64,000 bases of DNA from JAEUMD01 sp050250815 (GTDB lineage: Bacteria > Pseudomonadota > Alphaproteobacteria > Rhizobiales > Hyphomicrobiaceae). The position numbers and the translations under genes were made by a program. The stretch covers positions 84,352 through 148,351 of the forward strand of contig JBFWNY010000004.1 of NCBI GenBank assembly GCA_050250815.1, in the 5' to 3' direction. Below the pieces are notes generated by a model. It was not told the origin of the DNA and did not search any database. It worked only from the letters and a program-made list of their open reading frames with translations. Positions 44,231-53,712 of the stretch are shown here, piece by piece. Each line of letters starts with the position of its first letter. Positions within the stretch are counted from its first letter, which is position 1.

Positions 44231-45664
44231 TCAGCCACCGCGCGATACGGAGGCGGGGGCGGCAGCAGGGGGCGCCATATTCTGCGGCTTGCCCACGACG
44301 GTGATGATCAGGTCACTCGGCTGCAGGAACTCGCGCGCAATTCGCTTCACGTCGTCCAGCGTGACGGCGTCAACGAGCCCATTGCGCTTGTCGAAGTAGT
44401 CGAGGCCCATATCTTCCATCTGCACACCCAGCATCTGGCTCGCGATCTTGGCGCCCGTGTCGAAACGCAACGCGTAGGAACCGACGAGATAGCGCTTCGC
44501 GCTGTCCAGCTCCTCCTGGCTCGGTCCATCCTTGGCGACGCGCTCCAGTACCGAGCGGATCACCGACAGCGACTGGGCGATCGACTCGTTCTTGGTCGCC
44601 ACCGAGCCGATGAGAACAGAAGCGTGGTCCTCCGGCTGGATGTGGCTGTAGACCGAGTAGGCGAGACCGCGCTTCTCGCGCACCTCATCCATGAGCAGCG
44701 AGGCGAAACCGCCACCGCCCAGGATGTGGTTGAGCACGAACGCAGGTATGAAGTCGGGATGCTTGCGCTGCAGCGACCCCATGCCGAACACAGCCACCGA
44801 CTGGGGCACGGCCATCTCGACGACTTGCTCGACACCACCGCCGACCGGCCTGGTCTGCGGCACGTCGGCAAGCTGCGCTTCGGGGGCCAGATCACCGAAG
44901 ATCTCGTCCAGCCAGCGCGCCAGCGTTGCCGCATCGATATCGCCGACGACAGCCACCTTCAGGTTCGAACGCGCGAACGTGCGCTTACGGTAGGACTCCA
45001 GATCGCCCCCCGTGATGCTCGCCACGGACGCCTTGGTGCCAGATGATGGACGGCCGTAAGGATGGCCGGGGAACGCCGTGGCGAACCATGCCTTCATCGC
45101 CACCTTGCCCGGATCGCGATCGTCGAACACGAGGCGCGAGACGAGCTGCTTCTTGATGCGCTCGACCGCGTCTTCGTCGAAGCGCGGACGCGTTATGGCG
45201 AGGCGCAGAAGGCTCGCGGCCTCGTCGCGGTTGGCAGTCAAGGTCTGGAAGTTGCCGTAGAAGGCATCGCGCGCATCCGAGAAGCTCATGCGCATGCCGA
45301 TGTCCTGCATGCGGTCCTGGAATGCCGACGCATCGAGGTCGCCCGCACCCTCGTCAAGCATGGCCGAAAGGAAATTGGCAAGCCCCTCCTTCCCGGCAGG
45401 ATCCTGCGAGCTGCCGCCGCGCAAGCCAAAGCGCATCGAGATGAGCGGCACACTGTGCTCCTCGACCAGCCAGGCTTCGATGCCGCCGGGGCTCTTCACG
45501 GTCTGAATCTTCATTGCGTGCGCGGCCTCGGGTCGGATTGCTGCGACAAGGAACAGGATGGCAAGAGCCGCGGCGAAGCGCGACAGCGCGGAGTGGGGCG
45601 CCATGGGTGGGGCGGCCGTGCTGCTCTGCGCCGTGTGGTAGTTCGGCATGCGGGCACCTTTCAT
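44231..45664 (-). CDS. M16-family peptidase homologue, non-catalytic partner
   Basis: The 477-residue exported protein has a signal peptide (about residues 24-49) and an M16 fold, but the zinc motif HxxEH is missing; the equivalent place reads GKEGLANFLSAML. Such inactive M16 proteins pair with an active one, and the catalytic copy lies 16 bases upstream on the same strand. A conserved C-terminal GGGGFASLLMDEVREKRGLAYSV supports the family. Confidence 0.88.
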   Translation of the reverse strand: MKGARMPNYHTAQSSTAAPPMAPHSALSRFAAALAILFLVAAIRPEAAHAMKIQTVKSPGGIEAWLVEEHSVPLISMRFGLRGGSSQDPAGKEGLANFLSAMLDEGAGDLDASAFQDRMQDIGMRMSFSDARDAFYGNFQTLTANRDEAASLLRLAITRPRFDEDAVERIKKQLVSRLVFDDRDPGKVAMKAWFATAFPGHPYGRPSSGTKASVASITGGDLESYRKRTFARSNLKVAVVGDIDAATLARWLDEIFGDLAPEAQLADVPQTRPVGGGVEQVVEMAVPQSVAVFGMGSLQRKHPDFIPAFVLNHILGGGGFASLLMDEVREKRGLAYSVYSHIQPEDHASVLIGSVATKNESIAQSLSVIRSVLERVAKDGPSQEELDSAKRYLVGSYALRFDTGAKIASQMLGVQMEDMGLDYFDKRNGLVDAVTLDDVKRIAREFLQPSDLIITVVGKPQNMAPPAAAPASVSRGG

Positions 45665-45680
45665 GAAGCGTGAAGGCTGC

Positions 45681-47120
45681 TCAGGAGCGTGAGCCGGCGG
45701 TGGCGGCGGGCGCGGCCGCTGGAGCAGACGGTGCCGGCGCCGCGCCAGCGCCAGCCGCCTTGATCTCTTCGGGAACGAGATAGCCCGTGACGGACGCCTT
45801 GAGGTCGAGGAACGTCTTGGCGACGCGCATGATGTCGTCGTTCGTCACCTTGGCGATGTCCTGCGGCCAGCTCTCCATCCGCTCGATCGTGAGCCCGGTG
45901 GCGAGCCCCCAGCCATACCGGCGCGCGAGTGTCGACTGGCTGTCGCTTTCGTACACGTGGTCGGCAACAAGAGCGGCCTTGGCGCGCTTGATCTCGGCTT
46001 CGGAAAGACCGTTAGCCTTCACTTCGGCAATCACTTCGTCGATCGCGGCCTCCACACGCGGCAGGTCGCGCACATCCGCGCCCACGGCATAGAGCACCAG
46101 CTTTCCGCTATCGAGGCCGCCGTTCTCATAGTAGCCGCTGGAAGAGGACGCGAGCTTGTCTTGCACGACAAGGCGCCGGTAGAGGCGGCTGGTGGAGCCG
46201 TCGGCCAATGCGTTCATCAGCACGTCGAGGGCTTCCGCGTCGCCCGCGGCGGCGGTCGTGTAGCTGGGTGCAAGGTAATAGCGGTGCAGCTGCGGCTGGC
46301 CGGCGCGCGGGTCGGCCAGCGTCAGGCGTCGCGGCGCACGCGCCGGCGGCTCCTTGACACGCGGGCGAACGAGCTTCTCGGCGGGCACAGGCGGCACCTT
46401 GCCGTAGGTCTCCTCGGCAAGTGCACGTACTTCCTCCGCCGTGACGTCACCGGCAACGACCAGGACGGCGTTGTTGGGCGCGTAGAAGCGCTTGTAGAAG
46501 TCGAGCGCATCCTTGCGCGACAGAGCCGCCATCTCGTGCTCCCAGCCGATGACCGGAACGCCGTAGGGATGGTTCTGGTAGAGGGCTGCCTCCATCTGCT
46601 CGGAGAACAGCGAGCCGGGGCTGTTCTCGATGCGCGAGCGGCGCTCCTCGAGGATGACGTTGCGCTCCGTCACCACCTCGTCGTCGGTGAGACGCAGGTT
46701 AACCATGCGGTCGGCCTCCATCTCCATCATGCGCTTCAAGTTGTGCTTGGCGACACGCTCGAAATAGGCGGTGACATCCTGCGTCGTAAAGGCGTTGAGC
46801 TCTCCGCCCAGGCCCTCGACGATGCGCGAGAACTCGCCGTTGGGGATTTTCTCCGTCGACTTGAACATCAGATGCTCGAGGAAGTGGGCAATGCCCGATA
46901 CGCCGCGCGGCTCATCCGATGCCCCCGTGCGGTAGAACACGTAATGCGTCACGACCGGCGCGCGATTGTCGGGGATCACGACCACCTTCATCCCATTGGG
47001 CAGATCGAACAGCGACAGGCGAGAGGCGGCTTTGTCTGCGGCGAATGAGGGGGTGGTGGCGGCAAATGTCATGAGGGCGAGCACCAAGATGGGAAGGCGG
47101 CGGAAGCCGAAGCGGATCAT
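45681..47120 (-). CDS. M16-family zinc peptidase, catalytic subunit
   Basis: From the ATG at 47120 (AGGAGG nine bases upstream) the protein has 479 residues, with a signal peptide ending near residue 27. The zinc motif is intact as HFLEH at residues 79-83, and the downstream Glu of ERNVILEER completes the site. It belongs to the processing-peptidase-like periplasmic M16 family; its partner is the next gene. A Pro/Ala tail of about 25 residues ends the protein. Confidence 0.93.
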   Translation of the reverse strand: MIRFGFRRLPILVLALMTFAATTPSFAADKAASRLSLFDLPNGMKVVVIPDNRAPVVTHYVFYRTGASDEPRGVSGIAHFLEHLMFKSTEKIPNGEFSRIVEGLGGELNAFTTQDVTAYFERVAKHNLKRMMEMEADRMVNLRLTDDEVVTERNVILEERRSRIENSPGSLFSEQMEAALYQNHPYGVPVIGWEHEMAALSRKDALDFYKRFYAPNNAVLVVAGDVTAEEVRALAEETYGKVPPVPAEKLVRPRVKEPPARAPRRLTLADPRAGQPQLHRYYLAPSYTTAAAGDAEALDVLMNALADGSTSRLYRRLVVQDKLASSSSGYYENGGLDSGKLVLYAVGADVRDLPRVEAAIDEVIAEVKANGLSEAEIKRAKAALVADHVYESDSQSTLARRYGWGLATGLTIERMESWPQDIAKVTNDDIMRVAKTFLDLKASVTGYLVPEEIKAAGAGAAPAPSAPAAAPAATAGSRS

Positions 47121-47338
47121 CGGGTCAGAACCTCCTGCAACGCCGCCGCATCGCGCAAACAATGGGCAACGCGACGACAAGCGCCCGCGGCGGCAGGCTG
47201 GCCAAGATGTCGGCGCCCCCCTCCTCGAAGTCAAATGACAACGCGTTCATGTGGGCATAAGCGCGGCTTATACCCCACGGAATAGGCGTTAGTTATCGGA
47301 TACTTACGGGAAACGGGACCGGGGCCGGCGGGCGAGGT

Positions 47339-47803
47339 CTACTCGTCGTCGCTGCTGCCGTTCCACTTCTTCATCGCACTCAGGAACGTAGCGCGGCACG
47401 GGCCGCCTGGACCGACGACGCCGTCGACGCTGTTGTCGCCGCGGGCCTTCGGCTCCTCATAGTTCTTCTTGCAGAACTCGGCCTGCTCGCGTGCGAGCTG
47501 AGTGCGATCCATCGTCGCCCTGCGGTCGGGATCGTTGATGAACGCCAGATCGGCCTCCGCCTCGGGAGGCGGTGCACCGGAGCCCGGCTCGGGAAGAGAA
47601 CCCGTGCTGGGCGGCACCACGAGACCATTGCGTTGCGAAAGCCTGGCGTCGCCGGACTTCTTGCTCGTGGCCGACGAAACGCCCATGGCATCGAAGATCT
47701 TGCCGTTCAGCTCGACGTCGCCCGCACCACAGCCAGACAGGCCCACGGCGGCAATCAGCACGCAAACAGCGGCAGAAAAGCTAGATGTGACGTGGCGGCC
47801 CAT
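47339..47803 (-). CDS. Putative lipoprotein of unknown function
   Basis: The 154-residue product starts at 47803 and has a signal peptide with a lipobox, LSGC, placing the lipidated Cys at residue 25. The mature part is Pro/Gly-rich in the middle, then has FINDPDRRATMDRTQLAREQAEFCKKNYEE near the end, a charged helical segment. It lies between lspA, whose enzyme would process it, and the M16 genes, a neighbourhood seen in other Hyphomicrobiales. No function is known to me. Confidence 0.8.
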   Translation of the reverse strand: MGRHVTSSFSAAVCVLIAAVGLSGCGAGDVELNGKIFDAMGVSSATSKKSGDARLSQRNGLVVPPSTGSLPEPGSGAPPPEAEADLAFINDPDRRATMDRTQLAREQAEFCKKNYEEPKARGDNSVDGVVGPGGPCRATFLSAMKKWNGSSDDE

Positions 47804-47858
47804 GGCCTTGGCTCCCCCGAGCTCGCCGCTCCCCCGAGCGGTTCGCAGCCCCAACGCG

Positions 47859-48386
47859 CTACGGCGCCTTTGCGGCATCATTGCGACTCGATAGCAACGA
47901 GTCATACAGAAGCCCGGCCACACCGGCAACGATGGCAACGTCGGCGATGTTGAAGATGTACCAGTAATACCCAAAAGCGTGCAAAGAGATGTAGTCGATC
48001 ACGCCCCCGACCGTGAGCCGATCGATCGCGTTGCCCAGCGCCCCCCCGATGATGAGGCCGAGGCTGGTGGCCATGAGACGCCCCGTCCCAGCCCGGACGA
48101 GCCAGATCCACATGGCGAGGCTTGCCACCACCGCGAACACGGCGAGCGTCATCTGGCCGCGGAACGAGTTCAACTCGAACATCGAGTATCTGACGCCGAC
48201 GTTGCGGGCGTAGACAACGTCGAGAAACGGCAGGATTGCCGTGCGGCCCCGCTCGCGGAGGCCGAAACCGAGCAACATCCACCACTTGTGCGCCTGGTCG
48301 AGAACCAGCGTGACGGCGGCGACGGTGAGCGCGAGGCTCGACCATTGACCCCAAAACCAACCGCGGCCGTTTCCGTGCGCTGTCAT
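47859..48386 (-). CDS. lspA: Lipoprotein signal peptidase LspA
   Basis: LspA removes the signal peptide of lipidated prolipoproteins. From the ATG at 48386 it has 175 residues and four membrane helices. The catalytic Asp residues lie in GNAIDRLTVGG near residue 115 and FNIADVAI near residue 146. The downstream lipoprotein gene is a likely substrate. The ileS-lspA order is common. A start at 48428 that overlaps the ileS stop is possible but gives an unusually long N-terminus. Confidence 0.94.
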   Translation of the reverse strand: MTAHGNGRGWFWGQWSSLALTVAAVTLVLDQAHKWWMLLGFGLRERGRTAILPFLDVVYARNVGVRYSMFELNSFRGQMTLAVFAVVASLAMWIWLVRAGTGRLMATSLGLIIGGALGNAIDRLTVGGVIDYISLHAFGYYWYIFNIADVAIVAGVAGLLYDSLLSSRNDAAKAP

Positions 48387-48427
48387 GCGACCGCCTGCCT
48401 CCCGTAAGGTCGTTCCGTCGTGACGCA

Positions 48428-51400
48428 TCAACCCGCGCCGTCGATCTCGCGCATGGCGGCCGCGTCACGAGCCGACAGGTCCGGGAACGCCGGGTCCGTG
48501 CCGACATCCTTCGTGACCCTCCAAGAGCGGGCGCAGCGCTTTCCTTCCGCGCGGCGTGGCACAACGGCCACGCCCTTCACGTCGGGAAGGGTGAATGCGC
48601 CGTCGGGCGCCGGCGTCGCGACCACCTCGATGCCGGATGTGATGGCGATGTCGGCGAGGTCGACGCCCACAAGCGCCTCCATCAGCTCGGGATCGGTGAT
48701 GTGAACCTCAGGAGCCGCCTCCAGCGAGGACCCAATGCGCTTGGCGGCACGCTCGATCTCCAGGGCACCGGTGACCACGCGGCGCACCTTGCGCACCTTC
48801 TCCCAGCGCTCAGCCAGCGCCTCGTCGCGCCACGCACGCGGAACCTGCGGAAGTTCGTGCAGATGCACACTGTCCTCACCGCCTTCGCTGTCGCCGTGCC
48901 GCGCCAGCCAGGCCTCGTCGGCCGTGAACGACAGGATCGGTGCGAGCCACAGGCAGGTGGCACGGAAGATCTCCTCGATCACCGTCAGCGCCGCCTTGCG
49001 CCGCGTGCTGGACGGCGCATCGCAATAGAGCGCGTCCTTGCGGATGTCGAAATAGAATGCCGACAGTTCCGTGTTCATGAAGTGCGAGAGCAGCGACACG
49101 ACCTTGGCGAAATCGTAGGCGGCATAGGCGGTGCGTACCTCCGGGTCGATCTGCGAGAGCCGGTGCAGCATCAGCCGCTCCAGTTCTGGCATGTCGGCGA
49201 CATCGACGTAGTCGGCTTCCGTGTAGTGACCGAGCGCACCCAGCAGCCAGCGGAGGGTGTTGCGCATCTTGCGATACGTCTCGACGAAGTTCTTGAGGAT
49301 GTCGGGGCCGATGCGCAGATCGTCCGAGTAGTCGGACGCGGCCACCCAAAGGCGCAGAATATCGGCACCCGATTTCGACATGACATCCTGCGGCGCCGTG
49401 ACGTTGCCCGCCGATTTGGACATCTTCTGCCCCTTCTCGTCGAGCACGAAGCCATGCGTCAACACAGCGTCATAGGGCGCGTGGCCGCGCGTGCCGCAGC
49501 TCTCCAAGAGCGAGGAATGGAACCAGCCGCGATGCTGGTCGGAGCCTTCCAGATACATGACGCGATCCTTGCCGCCGTCCATGTGCCGCTTGATACCGGC
49601 GAGACCGGGGAAGGCTTGCGGGTCCTCAAGCACGAAGGCGTGCGTAGAGCCTGAATCGAACCACACGTCGAGCACGTCGCGCACGCGCTCCCACTCGGCC
49701 GGGTCATTCACCAGGCCGTTGAGGAAACGCTCCTTGGCGCCGTCCTCGAACCACACGTCGGCACCTTTTTCGGCGAACGCCTGTTCGATGCGGGCCATCA
49801 GCTCATCGTTGTGCGCGAAGCCCGGTCCGGGGATCACCTCGTCGGTTTCGACGTTGCGGAACACGGCGATCGGCACGCCCCACGCGCGCTGGCGCGAAAC
49901 GACCCAATCGGGGCGGTTCTCGATCATGCCGGTAATGCGGTTCTCGCCGATGGCGGGTACCCATTGGGTCTTCTTGATCTCGTCGAGCGCAATCTGCCGG
50001 AGCGAGCGGTTGCCGCCATCGCCCAGCGGCTTGTCCATGGCGATGAACCACTGCGGCGTATTGCGGAAGATGACTGGCTTCTTGGACCGCCAGGAGTGGG
50101 GATACTGGTGCTTCAACCGCCCGCGCGCGACGATGTTGCCGGCCTCGGCCAGCGCCTTGATGACCGCGTCGTTGGCATCGCCCTTGTCGCCGTTCTCCTT
50201 GAGCACGCGCTTGCTGGCGAAGCCAGGCGCGGCCTCCGTCATGACGCCGTCGGCATCGACGGTGAAGGGGATGGTGGTGTCGATACCGCGCTCGCGCAGT
50301 CCCTTCTGGCTCGCCGTCCAGATGTTGTAGTCGTCGGCGCCGTGCCCCGGCGCGGTGTGCACGAAGCCCGTTCCCGTGTCGTCGGTGACGTGATCGCCGT
50401 CGAGCAGCGGCACGTCGAAACCATAGCCCAACGCGCGCAGAGGATGGGCACACACAACGGCGCGCAGCTCGTCTGCCGTCACGTCCTCGACGCGGCGGAA
50501 AGCCTCGACCTTGGCCGCCTTCATGACCTCCGCGCTCAGCTTATCGGCAAGCACGAAGCGGTCGCCCGTTTTGGCCCAGTTGCCGTCTGGCGCCGCGGTC
50601 ACCTCGTAAAGCCCGTAGGCGATGCGCGACGAGAACGAGATGGCGCGATTGCCCGGGATCGTCCAAGGAGTCGTCGTCCAGATGACGACATAGGAGTCGA
50701 TGAGCTCGGGCTTGAGGCACGCCTGATCGGCGCGCCGATGCTGCTGCTGGGCGCCCCAGTCGGTGTCCTGGATGATCTTGAACTTCACCCAGATCATGTC
50801 GGACTGATAGTCCTGATACTCGACCTCGGCTTCCGCCAGCGCCGTCTTCTCGACGACCGACCACATCACCGGCTTGGAGCCGCGATAGAGCTGGCCGGAG
50901 CGGGCAAACTTCATGATCTCGCGCGCGATCGTCGCCTCGGCGCGGTAAGCCATGGTCGAATAGGGATTGTCCCAGTCGCCCACGACACCGAGCCGCTTGA
51001 ACTCCTCGCGCTGCACGACGAGCCACTTGTCGGCGAACTTGCGACACTCGTCGCGGAAGGCGTTGATGCCCTTGGCGTCGGAGAAGTCGGGCTTCTCGCG
51101 TCCCTTGGCGCGGTACTCCTCCTCGATCTTCCATTCGATGGGCAAGCCGTGACAGTCCCAGCCCGGCACGTAGTTGCTGTCGTGGCCGAGCATCTGCTGC
51201 GATTTGACGACGAGGTCCTTGAGGATCTTGTTGAGCGCGTGCCCGATATGGATGTTGGCGTTGGCGTAGGGCGGGCCGTCGTGCAGAACGAATTTGGGCT
51301 TGCCCTTGCTCGCCTCACGCAACCGCTCGTAGAGACCGATCCGCTGCCAGCGCTCAAGCATCCGCGGCTCCATCTCCGGCAGTCCCGCCCGCATCGGGAA

Positions 51401-51565
51401 GTCGGTCTTGGGGAGATTGAGCGTCTTCGACCAGTCGCGCGCGCCGGTGCCGGCGTCCGCCGTCTTGGCGGATGCCGGGACATCATTCGTCGTGGCCGGT
51501 GCCACGGCCGCGCCGGCCACGCCGCGCTTGCCGCCGCCGTTGTCGCCGGCCTTGTTCTTAGCCAT
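48428..51565 (-). CDS. ileS: Isoleucyl-tRNA synthetase
   Basis: IleS charges tRNA-Ile. The start at 51565 gives 1045 residues, including about 40 low-complexity residues before the conserved WSKTLNLPKTDFPMRAGL. The HIGH motif is in ANANIHIGHALNK near residue 105 and KMSKS in KGQKMSKSAGN near residue 708. The editing domain lies between. The tRNA-binding C-terminus lacks the zinc finger found in E. coli IleS, as is usual in related alphaproteobacteria. First gene of the run to mutL. Confidence 0.96.
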   Translation of the reverse strand: MAKNKAGDNGGGKRGVAGAAVAPATTNDVPASAKTADAGTGARDWSKTLNLPKTDFPMRAGLPEMEPRMLERWQRIGLYERLREASKGKPKFVLHDGPPYANANIHIGHALNKILKDLVVKSQQMLGHDSNYVPGWDCHGLPIEWKIEEEYRAKGREKPDFSDAKGINAFRDECRKFADKWLVVQREEFKRLGVVGDWDNPYSTMAYRAEATIAREIMKFARSGQLYRGSKPVMWSVVEKTALAEAEVEYQDYQSDMIWVKFKIIQDTDWGAQQQHRRADQACLKPELIDSYVVIWTTTPWTIPGNRAISFSSRIAYGLYEVTAAPDGNWAKTGDRFVLADKLSAEVMKAAKVEAFRRVEDVTADELRAVVCAHPLRALGYGFDVPLLDGDHVTDDTGTGFVHTAPGHGADDYNIWTASQKGLRERGIDTTIPFTVDADGVMTEAAPGFASKRVLKENGDKGDANDAVIKALAEAGNIVARGRLKHQYPHSWRSKKPVIFRNTPQWFIAMDKPLGDGGNRSLRQIALDEIKKTQWVPAIGENRITGMIENRPDWVVSRQRAWGVPIAVFRNVETDEVIPGPGFAHNDELMARIEQAFAEKGADVWFEDGAKERFLNGLVNDPAEWERVRDVLDVWFDSGSTHAFVLEDPQAFPGLAGIKRHMDGGKDRVMYLEGSDQHRGWFHSSLLESCGTRGHAPYDAVLTHGFVLDEKGQKMSKSAGNVTAPQDVMSKSGADILRLWVAASDYSDDLRIGPDILKNFVETYRKMRNTLRWLLGALGHYTEADYVDVADMPELERLMLHRLSQIDPEVRTAYAAYDFAKVVSLLSHFMNTELSAFYFDIRKDALYCDAPSSTRRKAALTVIEEIFRATCLWLAPILSFTADEAWLARHGDSEGGEDSVHLHELPQVPRAWRDEALAERWEKVRKVRRVVTGALEIERAAKRIGSSLEAAPEVHITDPELMEALVGVDLADIAITSGIEVVATPAPDGAFTLPDVKGVAVVPRRAEGKRCARSWRVTKDVGTDPAFPDLSARDAAAMREIDGAG

Positions 51566-51676
51566 CGTCGTTTGTCCATCCGTGAGCAGGACGCATCGCC
51601 GCGCCACCGTTGGGGCGCGTTCTACCAACGGCATCCCCTGACCGCCAGCCCGGCCGACAGCTGGCATGTGGGTGGC

Positions 51677-51847
51677 TCAGCGGCGGCGTGGATTGGACAG
51701 AGGACGGTCCTCGGAGGCGACGTGGGCGGGAGGGATGCCATCCTCGTGAGCCATCAAGCCTGCGGAGCCGGCATGCGGCAGCGCCAGGGTGGCGAAGAAC
51801 ACGGCGACCTTGATGAGTTGCATGAACACGGCAATGGCATTGTGCAT
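51677..51847 (-). CDS. Small exported or membrane peptide
   Basis: A 56-codon frame starts at the ATG at 51847 with an excellent GGGAGG six bases upstream. The product has a hydrophobic N-terminal stretch (MHNAIAVFMQLIKVAVFFAT) ending ALPHAGSA and then a short polar tail ending in RRR. It could be a secreted or membrane-inserted peptide. There is no recognised homologue, and the strong ribosome binding site is the main evidence that it is real. Confidence 0.5.
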   Translation of the reverse strand: MHNAIAVFMQLIKVAVFFATLALPHAGSAGLMAHEDGIPPAHVASEDRPLSNPRRR

Positions 51848-51921
51848 GACCGCCTCCCGGGCGCGAACGTCATGCCCTTGGGTCGCGACCACGGCGCCAC
51901 CGGTTCATGGCTGGAATTTCA

Positions 51922-51945
51922 TCAATTGAATCAAGGCTGCTTGAT
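51922..51945. promoter_or_regulatory. Pair of adjacent palindromes between divergent genes
   Basis: TCAATTGA (51922-51929) is followed directly by ATCAAG-GCTG-CTTGAT (51930-51945), a perfect 6-bp inverted repeat with a four-base centre. They lie in the low-GC gap between the small peptide gene and the next exported-protein gene, and could be an operator for either. No regulator is adjacent. Confidence 0.4.
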
Positions 51946-52064
51946 CATCCGCTGACATTGTTTCTCAGGAGACAGCGGGCGCCGGAGCTTTCCCTCAGAT
52001 TGGCCATCTAGCAGTCACCATGGCCGGAATCTGCCGGCCACCGAGATCAAGACGGGCATGCCGC

Positions 52065-52571
52065 ATGTTGAAATCGTTCATGAAAACCTTACTTGCCGGC
52101 ATCCTGGGGCTGGCGCTGCTCGGCGGACTGACGCTCGGGGCGCTCAGTGCCTATGCGCTGCAGAAGGCTCCGGCCTCGACCGTTCGGGCGGTGTCCATCA
52201 CGCGTGAGCTTTCGCGGCAGTGGCGGCTTGACGACATCCAGCCGCACTTTGTGTCGTCCGTCGCCTCGACCCTCGACCATTCCGAGACCGAGCGCATGTT
52301 CACCGGACTGAGCCGTCTGGGCCGTCTCGCCGAGGTCGAGGACGCCCGCCAGACCGGATTTCGCGTCCGCTTTGCCCAGGCCGACGGGTTCTTCACCGTC
52401 ACGACCATCGATATGCGCGGCATCTTCGAGTTCGGCACGGCGCGCGTGCGCATCACGCTGCGGCTCGAAAGCGGCGCCATCCTCCTGCAGCACATACACA
52501 TTATTCCCGAGAGCTGGCACGAGCCGCTGCCCACGGAGCCCGAGCAAGCAGCCCCGCGCAGACTGGCTTGA
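52065..52571 (+). CDS. Exported protein of unknown function
   Basis: From the ATG at 52065 (or 52080) the product has 168 residues, with a hydrophobic signal or anchor at about 6-30. The rest, about 135 residues, reads LSRQWRLDDIQPHFVSSVAS, then LGRLAEVEDARQTGFRVRF and ESGAILLQHIHIIPESW, with features of a small beta-rich domain. No family could be named. The next gene on this strand, a YiiX-like protein, starts 107 bases downstream. Confidence 0.7.
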   Translation: MLKSFMKTLLAGILGLALLGGLTLGALSAYALQKAPASTVRAVSITRELSRQWRLDDIQPHFVSSVASTLDHSETERMFTGLSRLGRLAEVEDARQTGFRVRFAQADGFFTVTTIDMRGIFEFGTARVRITLRLESGAILLQHIHIIPESWHEPLPTEPEQAAPRRLA

Positions 52572-52678
52572 GCCGGCATTGGGGACCAGGCTTGCCGCCC
52601 CGCGGTTTGCAGTGCCTCACTGCCCGATGCTACCTAACGGGTGGATCGCAATCCGCCCAGTGGCCGGGGGAGTTGGCA

Positions 52679-53635
52679 ATGCAGGCGTTTCAGTTGTGGC
52701 GGCCATTGGCCGCCGTGATCGCGGTCAGTGTGCTCCTGGGCGGCGACGCGCTCGCCGTGACAGGAGACCGCGACCGGTCCCTACGCGACCGCCCCGAGCG
52801 CCGCATGAGCAAGGCAGAAGCCCGCCGCGACGTCTGGCCCAAATCGGTCGACGAGTTCCTCGCCGGCGAGTTCCTGGAGCGCGCCGATGTGGTTTTGACC
52901 CGGCGCGACTGGGACCTGTCGTCCTACCTGATCCGGCTGGCGACGGGTTCGCCGTTCTCACATGCGGCCATGGTCTTCACAGGTCCACAGTTCGAGGCCG
53001 GCTTCTCCAGCACCTTCATCATCGAGGCCGGAACCGGCGGCGTCGACCTCACCAACATCCGCGACTACATCTCGGATAGAAGCTCGTTCATCGCCATCAA
53101 GCGTTTCAAGCAGCCGTGGTTCGACCAGAGCAAGCAATCGCGCGTGCGCGGCCTGCTGCTCGACAAGATCAAGGCGAGCTACAATTACTGGGCCATTGGG
53201 CGCATCGTGCGCAATTTGTGGTTCGGCGTTCAGCGGCAGGTGCAGGGCAAGGAAAAGACTATCGAGTCCTATCGCGAACGCGAATGGCAGCCGCCCAACG
53301 ACTACATCTGTTCAGGGCTCGTGCAGCTGGGTTTCGTGGAAGCCGTACTCGAGTACATCAAGGCGGGCACCCTGCCGCCGTACGCCATCAAGGACGTTGT
53401 CTTCAACAAGGAGGCGGCGAGCCGCCTGCCCGATCCGCCGGATTGGGAGTATCTCGACCCCGCTTCGCAGCTTGCAACGGCCGAGCTGTTCCGCGACCAG
53501 AACCTCGTCGAACTCGAAGCGGTCACGCCGCAGGACCTCGCAACGAGCGAAAAGCTCGAGTGGCTCTACTTCATCCGCGACAATCGCGTCTACAAGATCA
53601 AAAACTTCGACGACGTGCTGGCACGGACGCGCTGA
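52679..53635 (+). CDS. Second exported YiiX/YaeF-type hydrolase
   Basis: The ATG at 52679 has GGGGGAG six bases upstream and gives 318 residues. A signal peptide (about residues 1-26) precedes a permuted papain-fold domain: ADVVLTRRDWDLSSYLI near residue 75, His95 in PFSHAAMVF, EAGTGGVDL near residue 117 and Cys211 in YICSGLVQLGF. The order His before Cys matches the YiiX group, as in the gene at 29578, but the two proteins share little else. It was probably not formed by recent duplication. Confidence 0.8.
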   Translation: MQAFQLWRPLAAVIAVSVLLGGDALAVTGDRDRSLRDRPERRMSKAEARRDVWPKSVDEFLAGEFLERADVVLTRRDWDLSSYLIRLATGSPFSHAAMVFTGPQFEAGFSSTFIIEAGTGGVDLTNIRDYISDRSSFIAIKRFKQPWFDQSKQSRVRGLLLDKIKASYNYWAIGRIVRNLWFGVQRQVQGKEKTIESYREREWQPPNDYICSGLVQLGFVEAVLEYIKAGTLPPYAIKDVVFNKEAASRLPDPPDWEYLDPASQLATAELFRDQNLVELEAVTPQDLATSEKLEWLYFIRDNRVYKIKNFDDVLARTR

Positions 53636-53712
53636 TCGTCCCACGGAACGGCACAAAGCCGCGACGCTGGAAACGCCGCGGCCTCCATGCCGGCTGGGCG
53701 GCCACCGAAAAG

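Noticed and set aside
44231..45664. M16 protein as a decayed pseudogene because HxxEH is missing
   Set aside because: The frame is intact, the C-terminal family motifs are kept, and inactive M16 partners beside a catalytic copy are a known arrangement.
49811..51955. Open frame of about 714 codons on the plus strand opposite ileS
   Set aside because: Shadow of the ileS coding sequence; composition and lack of start signals argue against a gene.
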